NCBI GenBank assembly: GCA_002496485.1
Contig: DAJW01000127.1
Location: forward strand, 1 to 16,306
Direction of reading: 5' to 3'
DNA from: Euryarchaeota archaeon UBA36
GTDB taxonomy: Archaea; Thermoplasmatota; Poseidoniia; Poseidoniales; Thalassarchaeaceae
Length of the DNA stretch: 16,306 nt
In this document: positions 1-9,994 of the stretch, piece by piece
How positions within the stretch are numbered: the stretch's first letter is position 1
Layout of the letters: each line of letters starts with the position of its first letter
Notes under the pieces: model-generated
Seen by the model: only the letters and a program-made list of their open reading frames with translations
Databases searched by the model: none
Told to the model about the DNA's origin: nothing
Position numbers and translations under genes: made by a program

Positions 1-972
1 GAATTTAGGACACGTATCACTAATAGCATGTCTGATCAACCAGCAGTAAATTGGCTAATACAAGATCCATCATCCCTGAAGAAAAATCTAGATTTGAATC
101 AAGCATATGGACAATGGAATTTTAATATAAGAAATTCTGATGGAGAGGCAGTCCCAAGGATATCTTTAGGATCCGGTGAGTTTACCGAATTATTCGTTAC
201 TGCAACTCTGACTAATCAAGTTGTATCAGGCAACCATACAATATATCTCAGAGTAATTGAAGACACAGAAGATAGTAATCCAAGATATTTCGATTTACCA
301 ATCACTTTCGATATAGAACCTCTACCGCCGAATTTACAAATCCTACAGGTATCTCCTAATTCATTACTATTGCCCGGTGAAGAATATTCAATTCAAATGA
401 AAGTGAAAAATCTCGGTAACAGTCCACAAACTGTTTTACTAGATGCAGATGTTGAACAAGCGGAATGGAAAGCTGAAATTGGTGGATTATCGGGATCTCC
501 ATTAGTGGTCATAGACCCATTTGATGAAACAGGATTCACATTAATTATTACCGTTCCAGATTCTGCTAGAAATGCAGATACTATCCCGATATCCGTCTCG
601 GCATCACCTTTGGATACAGAGCAGAGCTTCCCTCAATCTTACACCGCTAAATTATCTCTAAATGCAGTTGTTGAATTATCTTCAATTTCTGATATACTAA
701 TTAGCGAAATTGTTAATCCTAGGCCGATTACTTTGGTAATATTAGTTCTTTCTACTTTCCTTATAATTCCTGGAATACAATTTTGGTTCAATAGGAGGAG
801 ATGGTCATCCCAAATGGAATACATGGAAGCTCTTAATTCTACTTATGCCTCAAGTGAAGAAAATGAAGAAGGCTTGGAAAAAATAGATGATTCCTTACCT
901 CCACCTGTTACATCTTCTCAGGAAATTAATGATACTGAACGATATGAAGATGATGATATAGAACTGATATAG
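1..972 (+). CDS. Surface protein with C-terminal membrane anchor (5'-partial)
   Basis: The frame is open from base 1, nine codons before the first ATG (base 28). There is no signal peptide at that ATG, so this is the C-terminal 323 residues of a longer gene cut by the window edge. The visible part is beta-rich: two modules of about 100 residues, the second (about codons 115-235) resembling CARDB/NEW3-type Ig-like domains, with the pattern P-G-E-E-x-S-I-x-M-K-V-K-N-x-G-N-S. One transmembrane helix follows (about codons 242-263), then a stop-transfer cluster NRRRW. The cytoplasmic tail of about 58 residues is strongly acidic and ends in EDDDIELI. The topology is outside-in: ectodomain, anchor, short tail. 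The next gene lies 61 bases downstream on the same strand and is also a single-pass surface protein, so the two probably act together. The role is unknown; adhesion or cell-envelope structure is inferred from domain type only. Confidence 0.85.
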   Translation, partial: EFRTRITNSMSDQPAVNWLIQDPSSLKKNLDLNQAYGQWNFNIRNSDGEAVPRISLGSGEFTELFVTATLTNQVVSGNHTIYLRVIEDTEDSNPRYFDLPITFDIEPLPPNLQILQVSPNSLLLPGEEYSIQMKVKNLGNSPQTVLLDADVEQAEWKAEIGGLSGSPLVVIDPFDETGFTLIITVPDSARNADTIPISVSASPLDTEQSFPQSYTAKLSLNAVVELSSISDILISEIVNPRPITLVILVLSTFLIIPGIQFWFNRRRWSSQMEYMEALNSTYASSEENEEGLEKIDDSLPPPVTSSQEINDTERYEDDDIELI

Positions 973-1002
973 AAAATAGTTGTACGAACGGCGCTCCATT
1001 TC

Positions 1003-1010
1003 TCTTAATA
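1003..1010 (+). promoter_or_regulatory. Possible TATA-like element before the giant surface gene
   Basis: The sequence TCTTAATA lies 24-31 bases before the ATG at 1034. That is the distance expected for an archaeal TATA box of a leaderless transcript. No Shine-Dalgarno sequence precedes that ATG. The element is short and the region is AT-rich, so this is only suggestive; the giant gene could instead be co-transcribed with the gene before it. Confidence 0.25.
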
Positions 1011-1033
1011 GTTGTTAGTCGGACCATTATACA

Positions 1034-4000
1034 ATGAAGGAAGATATGTCAGCAATAGTTAGAAACTACAAATCTTCTAATTATAGAAGAAAGGCCATTT
1101 CTTCCATAGTTTTCACAGTTACAATTCTTCTATCTTCCCACGCCACTATGCAATTAGGAATGTGGCAAGCTCTCGCTTCAACTGATGAAGATGGGGATGG
1201 ACTTTCATATGGTATTGAATTTATCATAAATACGCAACCTCAAGATTGGGACTCTGATAATGATGGATTACCAGACGGCTGGGAATGGCAATATGGATTA
1301 GATCCCCTTTCATCCTCGGGCGATGATGGCTCTACAGGAGATCCTGATTCCGATTCTCTAACTAATTTATTTGAATATCTATATGGTATTCCAAGCGGCT
1401 GGGACGAACAATCAACCCCAAATATACTCGATAATGGTGTATGGTGGAATGGAACCGTTCCGGTAAGAAATTGGGATGAAGAATCAGCTCTACAAATCAA
1501 TCAGGGGTTAAATTCAGATGGTTTTGATGAAGATCCATGGGGTAATATGTGTACTGATACATTTGATAATGATAAAGATGGATTAGTAGATATGGATGAC
1601 GGAGATAGAGATGGAGATTTAGATTGTAGTTCCAATGATGATGATGGAGACGGCCTCATTGATGAAGATCCGAATGGCTGGGATACAGATGGAGATGGTA
1701 TGCCAGATGGTTGGGAAGTTGCCCATGGATTAAGCCCAATTTCCAATTCTAATCAAGATGGAACTTTTGGAGATCCTGATGAAGATGGATTGGTTAACAT
1801 TTACGAGTATGTTAATCCTGCTTGGGGTACTAGAAATGGTTCTACATTTCCACCAACTCAGTACTTTCGACCAGGCCCAATTAATATGACTGCAACTGAA
1901 TCACCTTGTAATCCGATATTATTTTTAGGACCTGGTGGCTGCCAAATTTTTACGGCCGAAGTAGATGGCATTACTTCCACCGATCCGATGGACAATGATA
2001 CCGATGATGACGGACTCAATGATTCCTTTGAAGCACTAATATTACTCACTGATCCAACAGCAGTAGATACAGATTCTGATGGAATTTCTGATGGAAATGA
2101 AGTTAATGGACTATATGGAGAGCCACCCCAAGGTTCTGATCCTAGAAATAATAATTCAGATGGAGACTTTTTGGATGATGGTGAAGAAGACATTAATGGA
2201 AATGGGGTAATAGATGATGGTGAAACCGATCCAACTAGGGTAAATGATGAGGGCGATTGGGATGGAGATGGAATTCAAAATTGGCAAGAAAATAATAGTT
2301 GTACATTATGGAATGTTGCCGATACAGATGGCGGCGGAGTAAATGATGGAGATGAAATTTCACTATTTCGAAATACAGATCCATGTCGATCTACCTCAGA
2401 ACTGGAATTTACGATTATAGAGTGGGACGGGGCAAGGTCTACATTAGTACTCAATTCTACATTAGGAATTAATCCGAATACAGATGATTGGAGGAGATCA
2501 GGAGCTCCGATGGCATACTATCAAGATTCTGACGGAAATCGAACTCCATTCATGTATTCGGGTGTTTTATTTTCCCCCTCAAATGCACTACAAGGAGTGA
2601 ATACAGAACTACCCGGAGATGTTGATACTATTATTATCACTAATGGTTCTTGGTGTTGGAATGCCACAATAGGTGCGAATAATCCCGATTATTGTGATGA
2701 TGATTACCTCGATTCAGATGGAGATGGATTAGCAGACTGGGAAGAATTAATGGCTACATGGGGATATGTATCCTTTTACGATAATCCCGATTCAGATGGA
2801 GATGGAGTAGACGATCTTTCTGAAATTCAAAATGATACCGATCCTTTGGAGCCTTGTCATAACCTATTAGATTTTGATGGAGACGGACTCAATAACTACT
2901 TTGAAAACACAACTGGTTGTAGTATGGAATTTGGTATAATCGGAGGTAATTTAACTCTTGATCCATGGTTCACTCTTTGGAATAATCCCGACTCCGACAA
3001 TGGCGGAGTAGTAGATGGCCAAGAGTATGTAGATGGCACCAATCCCCAAGATAACCCAAGTGACGATATTAATCCTCTTGATACAGATGGAGATGGAATA
3101 CCAGATACAATCGAGCAAGAAATCGGTACTGATTGGCGAAATCCCGATACTGATGGAGGCGGAATTCCGGATGGAGAAGAATGTCCAGAGGAATTTTGGT
3201 TAATTAATTGCTTTAATTCTGCTTCTAACCCATTAAACAGATTCGATGATATCGATGAAAATGAATTGTATTTTACAGCTTCAAACAAATCATCTGGAAT
3301 GGATCCAACAATTACTCATTATTGGAGATGGCACACATATGATCAATATAATGGGATTTCATGGGGAGTAAATTCAACATTAGTAGGATATACAGAGATT
3401 TCTAATGACTGGTCGACATCTCAAGGAGTTGCAGATTCCAGTCTATGGAATCATTCAGGACCATTACCTTGGGAAATTTTATTCGATCAATCCGGGTATA
3501 TATTCCCTGGTAATGAATTAATTCAGCCCCATAATTCAATGAATTTCACTTCATGGTCTGACTCATCAGCAGGATTAAATTTCTCTAATTTCTCTAGAGA
3601 CATTATAGTAGATTTAGGAATTATTGAAGCACTATATGTAACTGCTCCTGAAGTAATCATAAATGAAGAAGTTAGACAGAATTCTACTCCCTTTTCCAGT
3701 ACAAGTTATGCATTAGATTTACCATCTAACTTTCTTGAGAGTAATAGTCACTATGTGAAGAACGTAACAAACGCTGTGATTAACGAAGCAGGAGCCATAT
3801 CTTCGTGGGACAAAGTTGTTGCAATTCAAGATTTTTTAATAAACGGAAATGATACTACAAAATTTCTACGTAACTATGAAGGTTCAGCAAGAATTGATGG
3901 ATTAGGCATAGATAGTGATATATCTCATTGGATTTTGAACTCTTCATTAGAAGCAAGCTGCGATGAATTCACATCACTATTTACCACAATGGTAAGACTT

Positions 4001-7000
4001 TCAGGAATACCAGCAAGAAAGGTTTCAGGATTTTCAGGCGGTATTTGGGATGGGAAATCATTCAGTGTGTATGGCAATAACTTCACCAGATGGACAGAAG
4101 TGCATTTAGAAACCAATCAAAATCAAGGTGGTATAGATTTAGGATGGATACCCTTCGAAGCTTGCCCACCAGAGTCTTTGATTGGCGTTGTAAATAGCAC
4201 TTGGGGGCCAAACTCAATAGAACGAAATACTACTTTAACCGAGTCAATATGGTTAGAAGGCCAATTACAATTTTCGGAAAACTCAACATTCGCAGAAAAT
4301 ATCTCAATCAACCTCTACCTTGTAACAAATGATGATGTTCAAAATATCCCTGGAAGTGCAGCATTAAATCAATATCTTATTTCTAATGCTACAACAGGTT
4401 TCAATGGAAGCTTCAATATTTCAGGCATTCCATCCGAGGTCATAAATCCGGGATTCGGTAATTTGGTGATTTTAACTGAAGAATCAGGATATGTAGGAAT
4501 CCAAGGGATTTCATCTGATTGGGAGGTAAATGTGACCGATGATGTTATTCTAATAATTTCTGAACCACCGCCTATTGAACAACCAATGCTAGGAGTAGGA
4601 GTAAATTCAACAATCTCAGGCCAATTATCATGGTCATCATCACCATTTTACAATCCAACTGATGTAGATAATTTACAAGTATCCCTCAGTTATTTTACTC
4701 AAATCGATGGAGCCGTAAATATTTCTACAAATGTCAGTAGTGGCGGGTATTTTGAATTTCTTGTCTCTATTGATGATCTAGAGCCACTCGGATTGATTAA
4801 TGCAACAATAGAATTTTCGGGTTGGCACCAAAGCGACTTGAATAATGCCACAATACCAGAATATCATGCAAGACCAAAAACTCTAGAATTGGAACTTAAT
4901 ATCACTCCTTCTCCCAATCTTACCATATCATTAGAATCCCAGGGTACGAATAACTCAATTCTTGAGGTCGATAGCCCCATTTTTCTAAATGGAACCGTTT
5001 TCAGCCGAGGAATAAATCCAGAACCAGTTAATGGAACTCTTATTCTTCAAATGAGGAGGAGTGATGTAGCTGGACCATTCCAAACGTTGAGGACGTGGTA
5101 TCTCAATTCATCTTCTTGGCCAATTAATGCAGGCGAAATTTCTGTTAATTGGAGTTTTCTAAGTAGTGAAGTGTCAATGCCCGCTGGATTAGTTGACGTT
5201 AGAATTCAATTCGATGCCGATGACTTTTTTGCCAATGATCAGATAATTTTTTCCGGTCAGTATGGAATTCGTAGCTTTATTCAATTCAATTACAACCTTT
5301 CCAATCAAGAAAGAGGAGTAGGGGCCAATATTGAAGTCTTATTAACTGACCACACCGGTAATTCTTTTGCTGATTTTGAAGGGCTTTATACTCTAGATTA
5401 TGATGGGGAAGAGGTTTGGAATGATAGTAACCCCTCTTCTCCAAGATTGGGAGTATCATGGACTCCTAATTTGAGTACTCTGCCAGGAGATTATAGTTGG
5501 CAATTAAATTTTTCAGGATCTACATGGTTACAACCTAATTTTATTTCAGAGCAAATTAGGATACAAGGGCAAGCTAATTCTACAGCATCAATAGTTAACG
5601 ATTGGACTATGAACACGGAAACTAATTGGGTTTTTGGAAATATCAGAGATATGGCATTGGATTTCCCCATTACTGGTAATAACACAAGTATATCCGTGAG
5701 ATTACTAATTCCATCTGATTTACCAGCTTCTCCCGATGGAAATCCTGCGCCACCGGACTCTATTTTATTGGGGACTGGATTTGTTAATACTGTAACTGGA
5801 AGTTATAATATTTCATTTATAATTCCAGATGATATTCCATCGGGCGTCTACACTCTTAGTATATTGGGCGACTTTAGGCAAAATCCACCTATCGGTGGAT
5901 ATTACTACACAGTTTCCGAATCAACCGATATTCCCATTGGAATACAATCGACTTTCTTTGTAGAACACATCCCAAATCAAGCAATTGTTGTGGCCGGTGA
6001 GAATCTTAGTGTTGAGGTTACAATCTCTGACCTTCAAAAATTATCGAATAAAATTAAGGATGCAGATGTTGAAATGTATTTTGATTGGGGTGGTAGTTTA
6101 CAACAATTACTAGATTCGGAAGCCACTGACCAATTTGGCCAAACCACTTTATCTGGTTCAATACCCACTTCGACACCACCCGGTTTTTATGATGTTAGGA
6201 TTTTTGCTCCAGATGATATTTCAGATAATTTATCAGACGAAAATGCAGGGAGATGGCTATCAAATTTTAGTATAATCAATTTGACAGTACAAGTATCCAG
6301 TTTAGTTGAGATAATAAGTACTCAAGACGAAGTTACAGCATTGCAATTTTTCTATATCGAGGGGAACGTTTTGGATTCAAGCGATGTTAACAGATCTATC
6401 CAAGGCCCTGTGGGGCTTGAGGTATTTTTCCTAGATGAGCCCGGGGAAATACTTATTGAGAACTTTACAACTTCTTCTAATGGTAGTTTCAATATCTCCG
6501 TTCCAACAGATACTGCAGGGAATGGCGTCACTAGAGGCATTAGAACCGTAGTAGTCAGCGTCTTGAATTCTTCATCCCCGTTCTACCTTACTGGTACGGG
6601 TACATCAGATATTTTAGTCAAGGGGATTTCTCAATTTATCTCAACCACTCCAGTACTAAATTCAATAATCGAACGAGGAAATAATGCAATCATAACAACC
6701 CAACTAGTTGAATTTAGTAATAATCAGCAACCTTTAGATGATTTTGAAATCTCTGTAAAATTCCACAAAACCTGGTTACAATCTCAGTCAACTAATGAAA
6801 ATGGAGCAATTACCTTCTCCTTTGAAATACCCCAAAACCACCCTCTAGGATTAATCAACTTCACATTATTTTTCAACGGATCATTTGACCTAAATTCCGT
6901 TTCAAGATCGTATAGCACAATTACAATTTCATCCTCAACTAATCTGATTATCAATGAAATCATCGCTAATCCAATGCCCGGAGAATATTTCAATATTTCA

Positions 7001-9988
7001 GGCACTATTCAGTCAAGTAATGGCTCATCACTTACAAATAGAATAGGGAATTTGATTAATCCAGCATTTATTTTCTCAATAAATGGCCAATCATCAAATT
7101 TCGTAGTATCTCAGGTCAATTTCCAAACCGATAGCAGTTGGTCCACTGAAATTAGATTGGACTTATCTTTCCCTAGGGGCACTCACACAATTGCAGTTGA
7201 ATATGTTCCAGATGTAAATTATTTTATCTCTTCCAGCTCATCTATTTCATTTGATAGCAGAGGTTATTCCTTAATTTCTATTGAAACTCCAGGTGATTTA
7301 GATCCCGATAGTCGAGTATTAAGGGGGGATTTAGTAGAGGTAAATATTTCACTAGTAGATAACTCCGATTCCCCAATTCAATTTGCTCAGATTAGTCTAC
7401 AAATTGATGGCAATGTAGAATGGACCGGATTTACAAATTCACTTGGTTTTTCTTCTGCAATTATTGCTACAGATCCACTTAGAAAACCAGGTCCAATGAC
7501 TATTACAGCAGTTTTTTCTGGAACTGAAGGGACTACCGGATTATTGGGCGACGAAGTATGGACGCGAATTATCATTCTAGCTCCGTCTGTGTTAGAGATT
7601 TATTCCTCAGAAACAGCTAATATGGCCGGAGGAGAAGTAACTTTTAGCGGTAAATTATTAGATGAATATGGAAATTCATTAATACAAGACGGATTTGATA
7701 AGGGCGGTTTAATCAGACTAACTATAGATAAGATTGATGTTGGCCCCCTATATACGACATTGTCAAATGCCACTACTGGGAATTGGTCAATAACTTATGA
7801 TATTCCCGATGATATGCAATTTGGTTCTCATGAAGTTGAAGCTTCATTCCTAGGTGGATTTGCTTGGGTGGATCCGATGGGGCAAGGAGATTCGATAAAT
7901 CCAGAGTACTACTTGCCATCTTCAGCAACTTCACAATTCAATGTTACTCAACAATCTCAAGTCATCATTAATTCTCCACCTCAAGAAGTTGATAGGTCCC
8001 AGTTAGTCTCAGTAGAAGGATTATTGACGGATGGGGTGGGGAGAATATTATCTTTTAGAGATATACAAGTGACTATGAATAACCAATTTCTGACAGCTTT
8101 AGAAACCGATGAAAACGGTTCATTTAGTATTTTTATCCCTGTTCCATCTGACATGCCGTTAGGCCCTAGGATTGTTATGGTATCATTTTTAGGAGAGCAA
8201 TTTATCACTTCATCAAATTCAACAACTATTTTTACAGTTTTTGGACCAACTATAGTTTCAATTGATGACATCCCAGATGTTGCAGTGGGGGATGAAATAA
8301 TACTTTCTGGCCAATTACGCGATAATTTAGAATCTGGTTGGATATCCAATCATACGGTTGAAATTTTTGTGGAAGGAGTATTAATCGGCATAACTTCATC
8401 AGATGAATTAGGTAGATGGATTCTACCCTGGAAAATTCCAGATTCATTAGAAATTGGAAATCATACTGTTTCTATAATTTCTCCTTCCCAGGGATTTTAC
8501 CGGATGGGATTTATTGATACCACATTAACAGTTTCATACCACACTCAAATCACAATCGAATTAGAAAAGAAGAGGGTCACAAGAGGAGATACTTGGAATT
8601 TTTCAGGAAGATTATTTGAAAATGATACAGGTTTCTACTACGGTCTAGAAAATCGTCAAATTATAGTGATGTTGGATGAAGAGATTGTTGGTGAGACAAT
8701 GACAATGGAAGGTGGGCTATTCACTTTCAATCAATCTGTTTCATACTATTTATCCAGGGGAATTCATAATTTATCATTTAGCTACGGGGGGGAATTCCTA
8801 TATTTACCTACGAATATCAATATTTCAGCCATAGCTCAATCAGACATAACTATTGAGGCACAAGAAATTTCATCTATTATAATTCGAGGAAATGTCTCTC
8901 ACCCCATTGTTATTCAAGGAATAGTTAGAGAAGTTGGTGGCGATTCGAGTATAATAAATAATTTATCAATTTCACTACTTTTTGGTGAACAAAATTTACC
9001 AATTACACAAGATCCATGGATTAATCAAGATTCTCTTAATTTTGAAATAATATCTAAAGCTCAAGAATTTATGTCGCCCGGGAAAAATATTGTTTCTATT
9101 ATAGTAGACCCTTCTAGTGAATTATTCTTGAACGGCAAATCATTAGAAATGGAAATCTTAGTTCTAATTGAAATAGATTTTATCTTTTCTAGTATCGAAA
9201 TTAATACTGGCCAACGAGTAATCAGAGGAACTGTTAATGCAACGGCAACTGATACTGGTGAGCCAGTTAAAGATTTAGAAATGATTGCCATACTTTCAAA
9301 CGAAACATCACCTCAATCCCTAATTACTAGATTTACAAACGCAGATGGAGTGTTTGAATATGAATTCAAATCATTGTCTCCACTACCGCCATTCTCTAAT
9401 ATAGAAACATGGGGAACTCTATCAGTTTCTCTAGATTCTGATTCCGAATTTATAGATTCTAGAAGTTTAACATTATTAGGTAAAAATGGAGTAAATATCG
9501 TATATTCGATAGAGGACTCAGATTCCATTCTAAATTCGATGCTAGTTTGGATAGGTCTAACACTAGTGATTTCTTTAGCTTTAATTGCCCTTACAATGTA
9601 TAGGAGAAAGGAAGATTCTACGATGAAGGAACTCGCTAATATCTTCAATTATGCTGCAGAAATGCTCGCTTCGGGAGATGAATATAGGAGAGCGATTTTC
9701 GAGTGCTATGAGAATTTATGTTTGATACTCAAGAAAAGAAAATTCTTGAGGAGAGATTTTGAGACAGTCAGGGAATTTGAAATCGCCATAAGAAAGGCAT
9801 TACCAATAAGCGAAGAATCTCTAATTTCATTGGATAGAGTTTTCGAAGAAGCTAGATATTCTAGCCATAAGCTAGGAGAATTAGAAAGACAAAATGCTCA
9901 ACTCTCACTTTCTTCTGTATTAAGAGAAATAGAAGAATTACAAGAAATTCCAGAAAGAGAAATATATTTGGAGACTAGACCTGAATAG
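1034..9988 (+). CDS. Giant surface protein: TSP3 repeats, transglutaminase-like domain, Ig-like array, TM helix, DUF4129
   Basis: A 2984-residue single-pass membrane protein. Residues 1-49 look like a signal peptide (basic start, hydrophobic core, ending near ALAS). Residues 50-735 carry many D-x-D-x-D-G calcium-binding (thrombospondin type 3) repeats such as DTDGDGMPDGWE, interrupted near residues 455-557 by a non-repeat insert. Residues 745-1046 resemble a transglutaminase-like domain: YWRWHTYDQYNGISW near 760, then a core with Cys976, GIPARKVSGF and GWIPFEACP. The usual catalytic His is Thr1018 (TRW in place of HAW) and the usual Asp is Glu1042. Residues 1100-2830 are about 15 Ig-like beta modules, rich in N-x-S/T sequons, with no cysteine seen. 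A transmembrane helix follows (2836-2856, then YRRK). A DUF4129-like helical domain (2864-2970) with RRAIFECYENL, TVREFE and FEEARYS ends the protein. The ATG at 1046 is an alternative start. This domain order matches TgpA-type proteins, enlarged. Exact role unknown: surface structure, adhesion or polymer binding. Confidence 0.92.
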   Translation: MKEDMSAIVRNYKSSNYRRKAISSIVFTVTILLSSHATMQLGMWQALASTDEDGDGLSYGIEFIINTQPQDWDSDNDGLPDGWEWQYGLDPLSSSGDDGSTGDPDSDSLTNLFEYLYGIPSGWDEQSTPNILDNGVWWNGTVPVRNWDEESALQINQGLNSDGFDEDPWGNMCTDTFDNDKDGLVDMDDGDRDGDLDCSSNDDDGDGLIDEDPNGWDTDGDGMPDGWEVAHGLSPISNSNQDGTFGDPDEDGLVNIYEYVNPAWGTRNGSTFPPTQYFRPGPINMTATESPCNPILFLGPGGCQIFTAEVDGITSTDPMDNDTDDDGLNDSFEALILLTDPTAVDTDSDGISDGNEVNGLYGEPPQGSDPRNNNSDGDFLDDGEEDINGNGVIDDGETDPTRVNDEGDWDGDGIQNWQENNSCTLWNVADTDGGGVNDGDEISLFRNTDPCRSTSELEFTIIEWDGARSTLVLNSTLGINPNTDDWRRSGAPMAYYQDSDGNRTPFMYSGVLFSPSNALQGVNTELPGDVDTIIITNGSWCWNATIGANNPDYCDDDYLDSDGDGLADWEELMATWGYVSFYDNPDSDGDGVDDLSEIQNDTDPLEPCHNLLDFDGDGLNNYFENTTGCSMEFGIIGGNLTLDPWFTLWNNPDSDNGGVVDGQEYVDGTNPQDNPSDDINPLDTDGDGIPDTIEQEIGTDWRNPDTDGGGIPDGEECPEEFWLINCFNSASNPLNRFDDIDENELYFTASNKSSGMDPTITHYWRWHTYDQYNGISWGVNSTLVGYTEISNDWSTSQGVADSSLWNHSGPLPWEILFDQSGYIFPGNELIQPHNSMNFTSWSDSSAGLNFSNFSRDIIVDLGIIEALYVTAPEVIINEEVRQNSTPFSSTSYALDLPSNFLESNSHYVKNVTNAVINEAGAISSWDKVVAIQDFLINGNDTTKFLRNYEGSARIDGLGIDSDISHWILNSSLEASCDEFTSLFTTMVRLSGIPARKVSGFSGGIWDGKSFSVYGNNFTRWTEVHLETNQNQGGIDLGWIPFEACPPESLIGVVNSTWGPNSIERNTTLTESIWLEGQLQFSENSTFAENISINLYLVTNDDVQNIPGSAALNQYLISNATTGFNGSFNISGIPSEVINPGFGNLVILTEESGYVGIQGISSDWEVNVTDDVILIISEPPPIEQPMLGVGVNSTISGQLSWSSSPFYNPTDVDNLQVSLSYFTQIDGAVNISTNVSSGGYFEFLVSIDDLEPLGLINATIEFSGWHQSDLNNATIPEYHARPKTLELELNITPSPNLTISLESQGTNNSILEVDSPIFLNGTVFSRGINPEPVNGTLILQMRRSDVAGPFQTLRTWYLNSSSWPINAGEISVNWSFLSSEVSMPAGLVDVRIQFDADDFFANDQIIFSGQYGIRSFIQFNYNLSNQERGVGANIEVLLTDHTGNSFADFEGLYTLDYDGEEVWNDSNPSSPRLGVSWTPNLSTLPGDYSWQLNFSGSTWLQPNFISEQIRIQGQANSTASIVNDWTMNTETNWVFGNIRDMALDFPITGNNTSISVRLLIPSDLPASPDGNPAPPDSILLGTGFVNTVTGSYNISFIIPDDIPSGVYTLSILGDFRQNPPIGGYYYTVSESTDIPIGIQSTFFVEHIPNQAIVVAGENLSVEVTISDLQKLSNKIKDADVEMYFDWGGSLQQLLDSEATDQFGQTTLSGSIPTSTPPGFYDVRIFAPDDISDNLSDENAGRWLSNFSIINLTVQVSSLVEIISTQDEVTALQFFYIEGNVLDSSDVNRSIQGPVGLEVFFLDEPGEILIENFTTSSNGSFNISVPTDTAGNGVTRGIRTVVVSVLNSSSPFYLTGTGTSDILVKGISQFISTTPVLNSIIERGNNAIITTQLVEFSNNQQPLDDFEISVKFHKTWLQSQSTNENGAITFSFEIPQNHPLGLINFTLFFNGSFDLNSVSRSYSTITISSSTNLIINEIIANPMPGEYFNISGTIQSSNGSSLTNRIGNLINPAFIFSINGQSSNFVVSQVNFQTDSSWSTEIRLDLSFPRGTHTIAVEYVPDVNYFISSSSSISFDSRGYSLISIETPGDLDPDSRVLRGDLVEVNISLVDNSDSPIQFAQISLQIDGNVEWTGFTNSLGFSSAIIATDPLRKPGPMTITAVFSGTEGTTGLLGDEVWTRIIILAPSVLEIYSSETANMAGGEVTFSGKLLDEYGNSLIQDGFDKGGLIRLTIDKIDVGPLYTTLSNATTGNWSITYDIPDDMQFGSHEVEASFLGGFAWVDPMGQGDSINPEYYLPSSATSQFNVTQQSQVIINSPPQEVDRSQLVSVEGLLTDGVGRILSFRDIQVTMNNQFLTALETDENGSFSIFIPVPSDMPLGPRIVMVSFLGEQFITSSNSTTIFTVFGPTIVSIDDIPDVAVGDEIILSGQLRDNLESGWISNHTVEIFVEGVLIGITSSDELGRWILPWKIPDSLEIGNHTVSIISPSQGFYRMGFIDTTLTVSYHTQITIELEKKRVTRGDTWNFSGRLFENDTGFYYGLENRQIIVMLDEEIVGETMTMEGGLFTFNQSVSYYLSRGIHNLSFSYGGEFLYLPTNINISAIAQSDITIEAQEISSIIIRGNVSHPIVIQGIVREVGGDSSIINNLSISLLFGEQNLPITQDPWINQDSLNFEIISKAQEFMSPGKNIVSIIVDPSSELFLNGKSLEMEILVLIEIDFIFSSIEINTGQRVIRGTVNATATDTGEPVKDLEMIAILSNETSPQSLITRFTNADGVFEYEFKSLSPLPPFSNIETWGTLSVSLDSDSEFIDSRSLTLLGKNGVNIVYSIEDSDSILNSMLVWIGLTLVISLALIALTMYRRKEDSTMKELANIFNYAAEMLASGDEYRRAIFECYENLCLILKKRKFLRRDFETVREFEIAIRKALPISEESLISLDRVFEEARYSSHKLGELERQNAQLSLSSVLREIEELQEIPEREIYLETRPE

Positions 9989-9994
9989 GTTTGA

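Noticed and set aside
1201..3200. DNA tandem repeat or CRISPR-like array in the GATGGAGATGG-rich region
   Set aside because: The similarity comes from coding of Asp/Gly calcium-binding motifs; units vary in length and sequence and there are no fixed spacers.
1240..3288. Several minus-strand ORFs rich in Ser, Pro and Gly across the aspartate-rich repeats
   Set aside because: They are reverse-strand shadows of the repeated GAT/GGA codons of the calcium-binding repeats and carry no recognisable domain.
9989..9994. A terminator between the converging genes
   Set aside because: The stops are only six bases apart and no hairpin or clear T-run was seen. Termination must occur within the opposite coding sequence or be factor-dependent.
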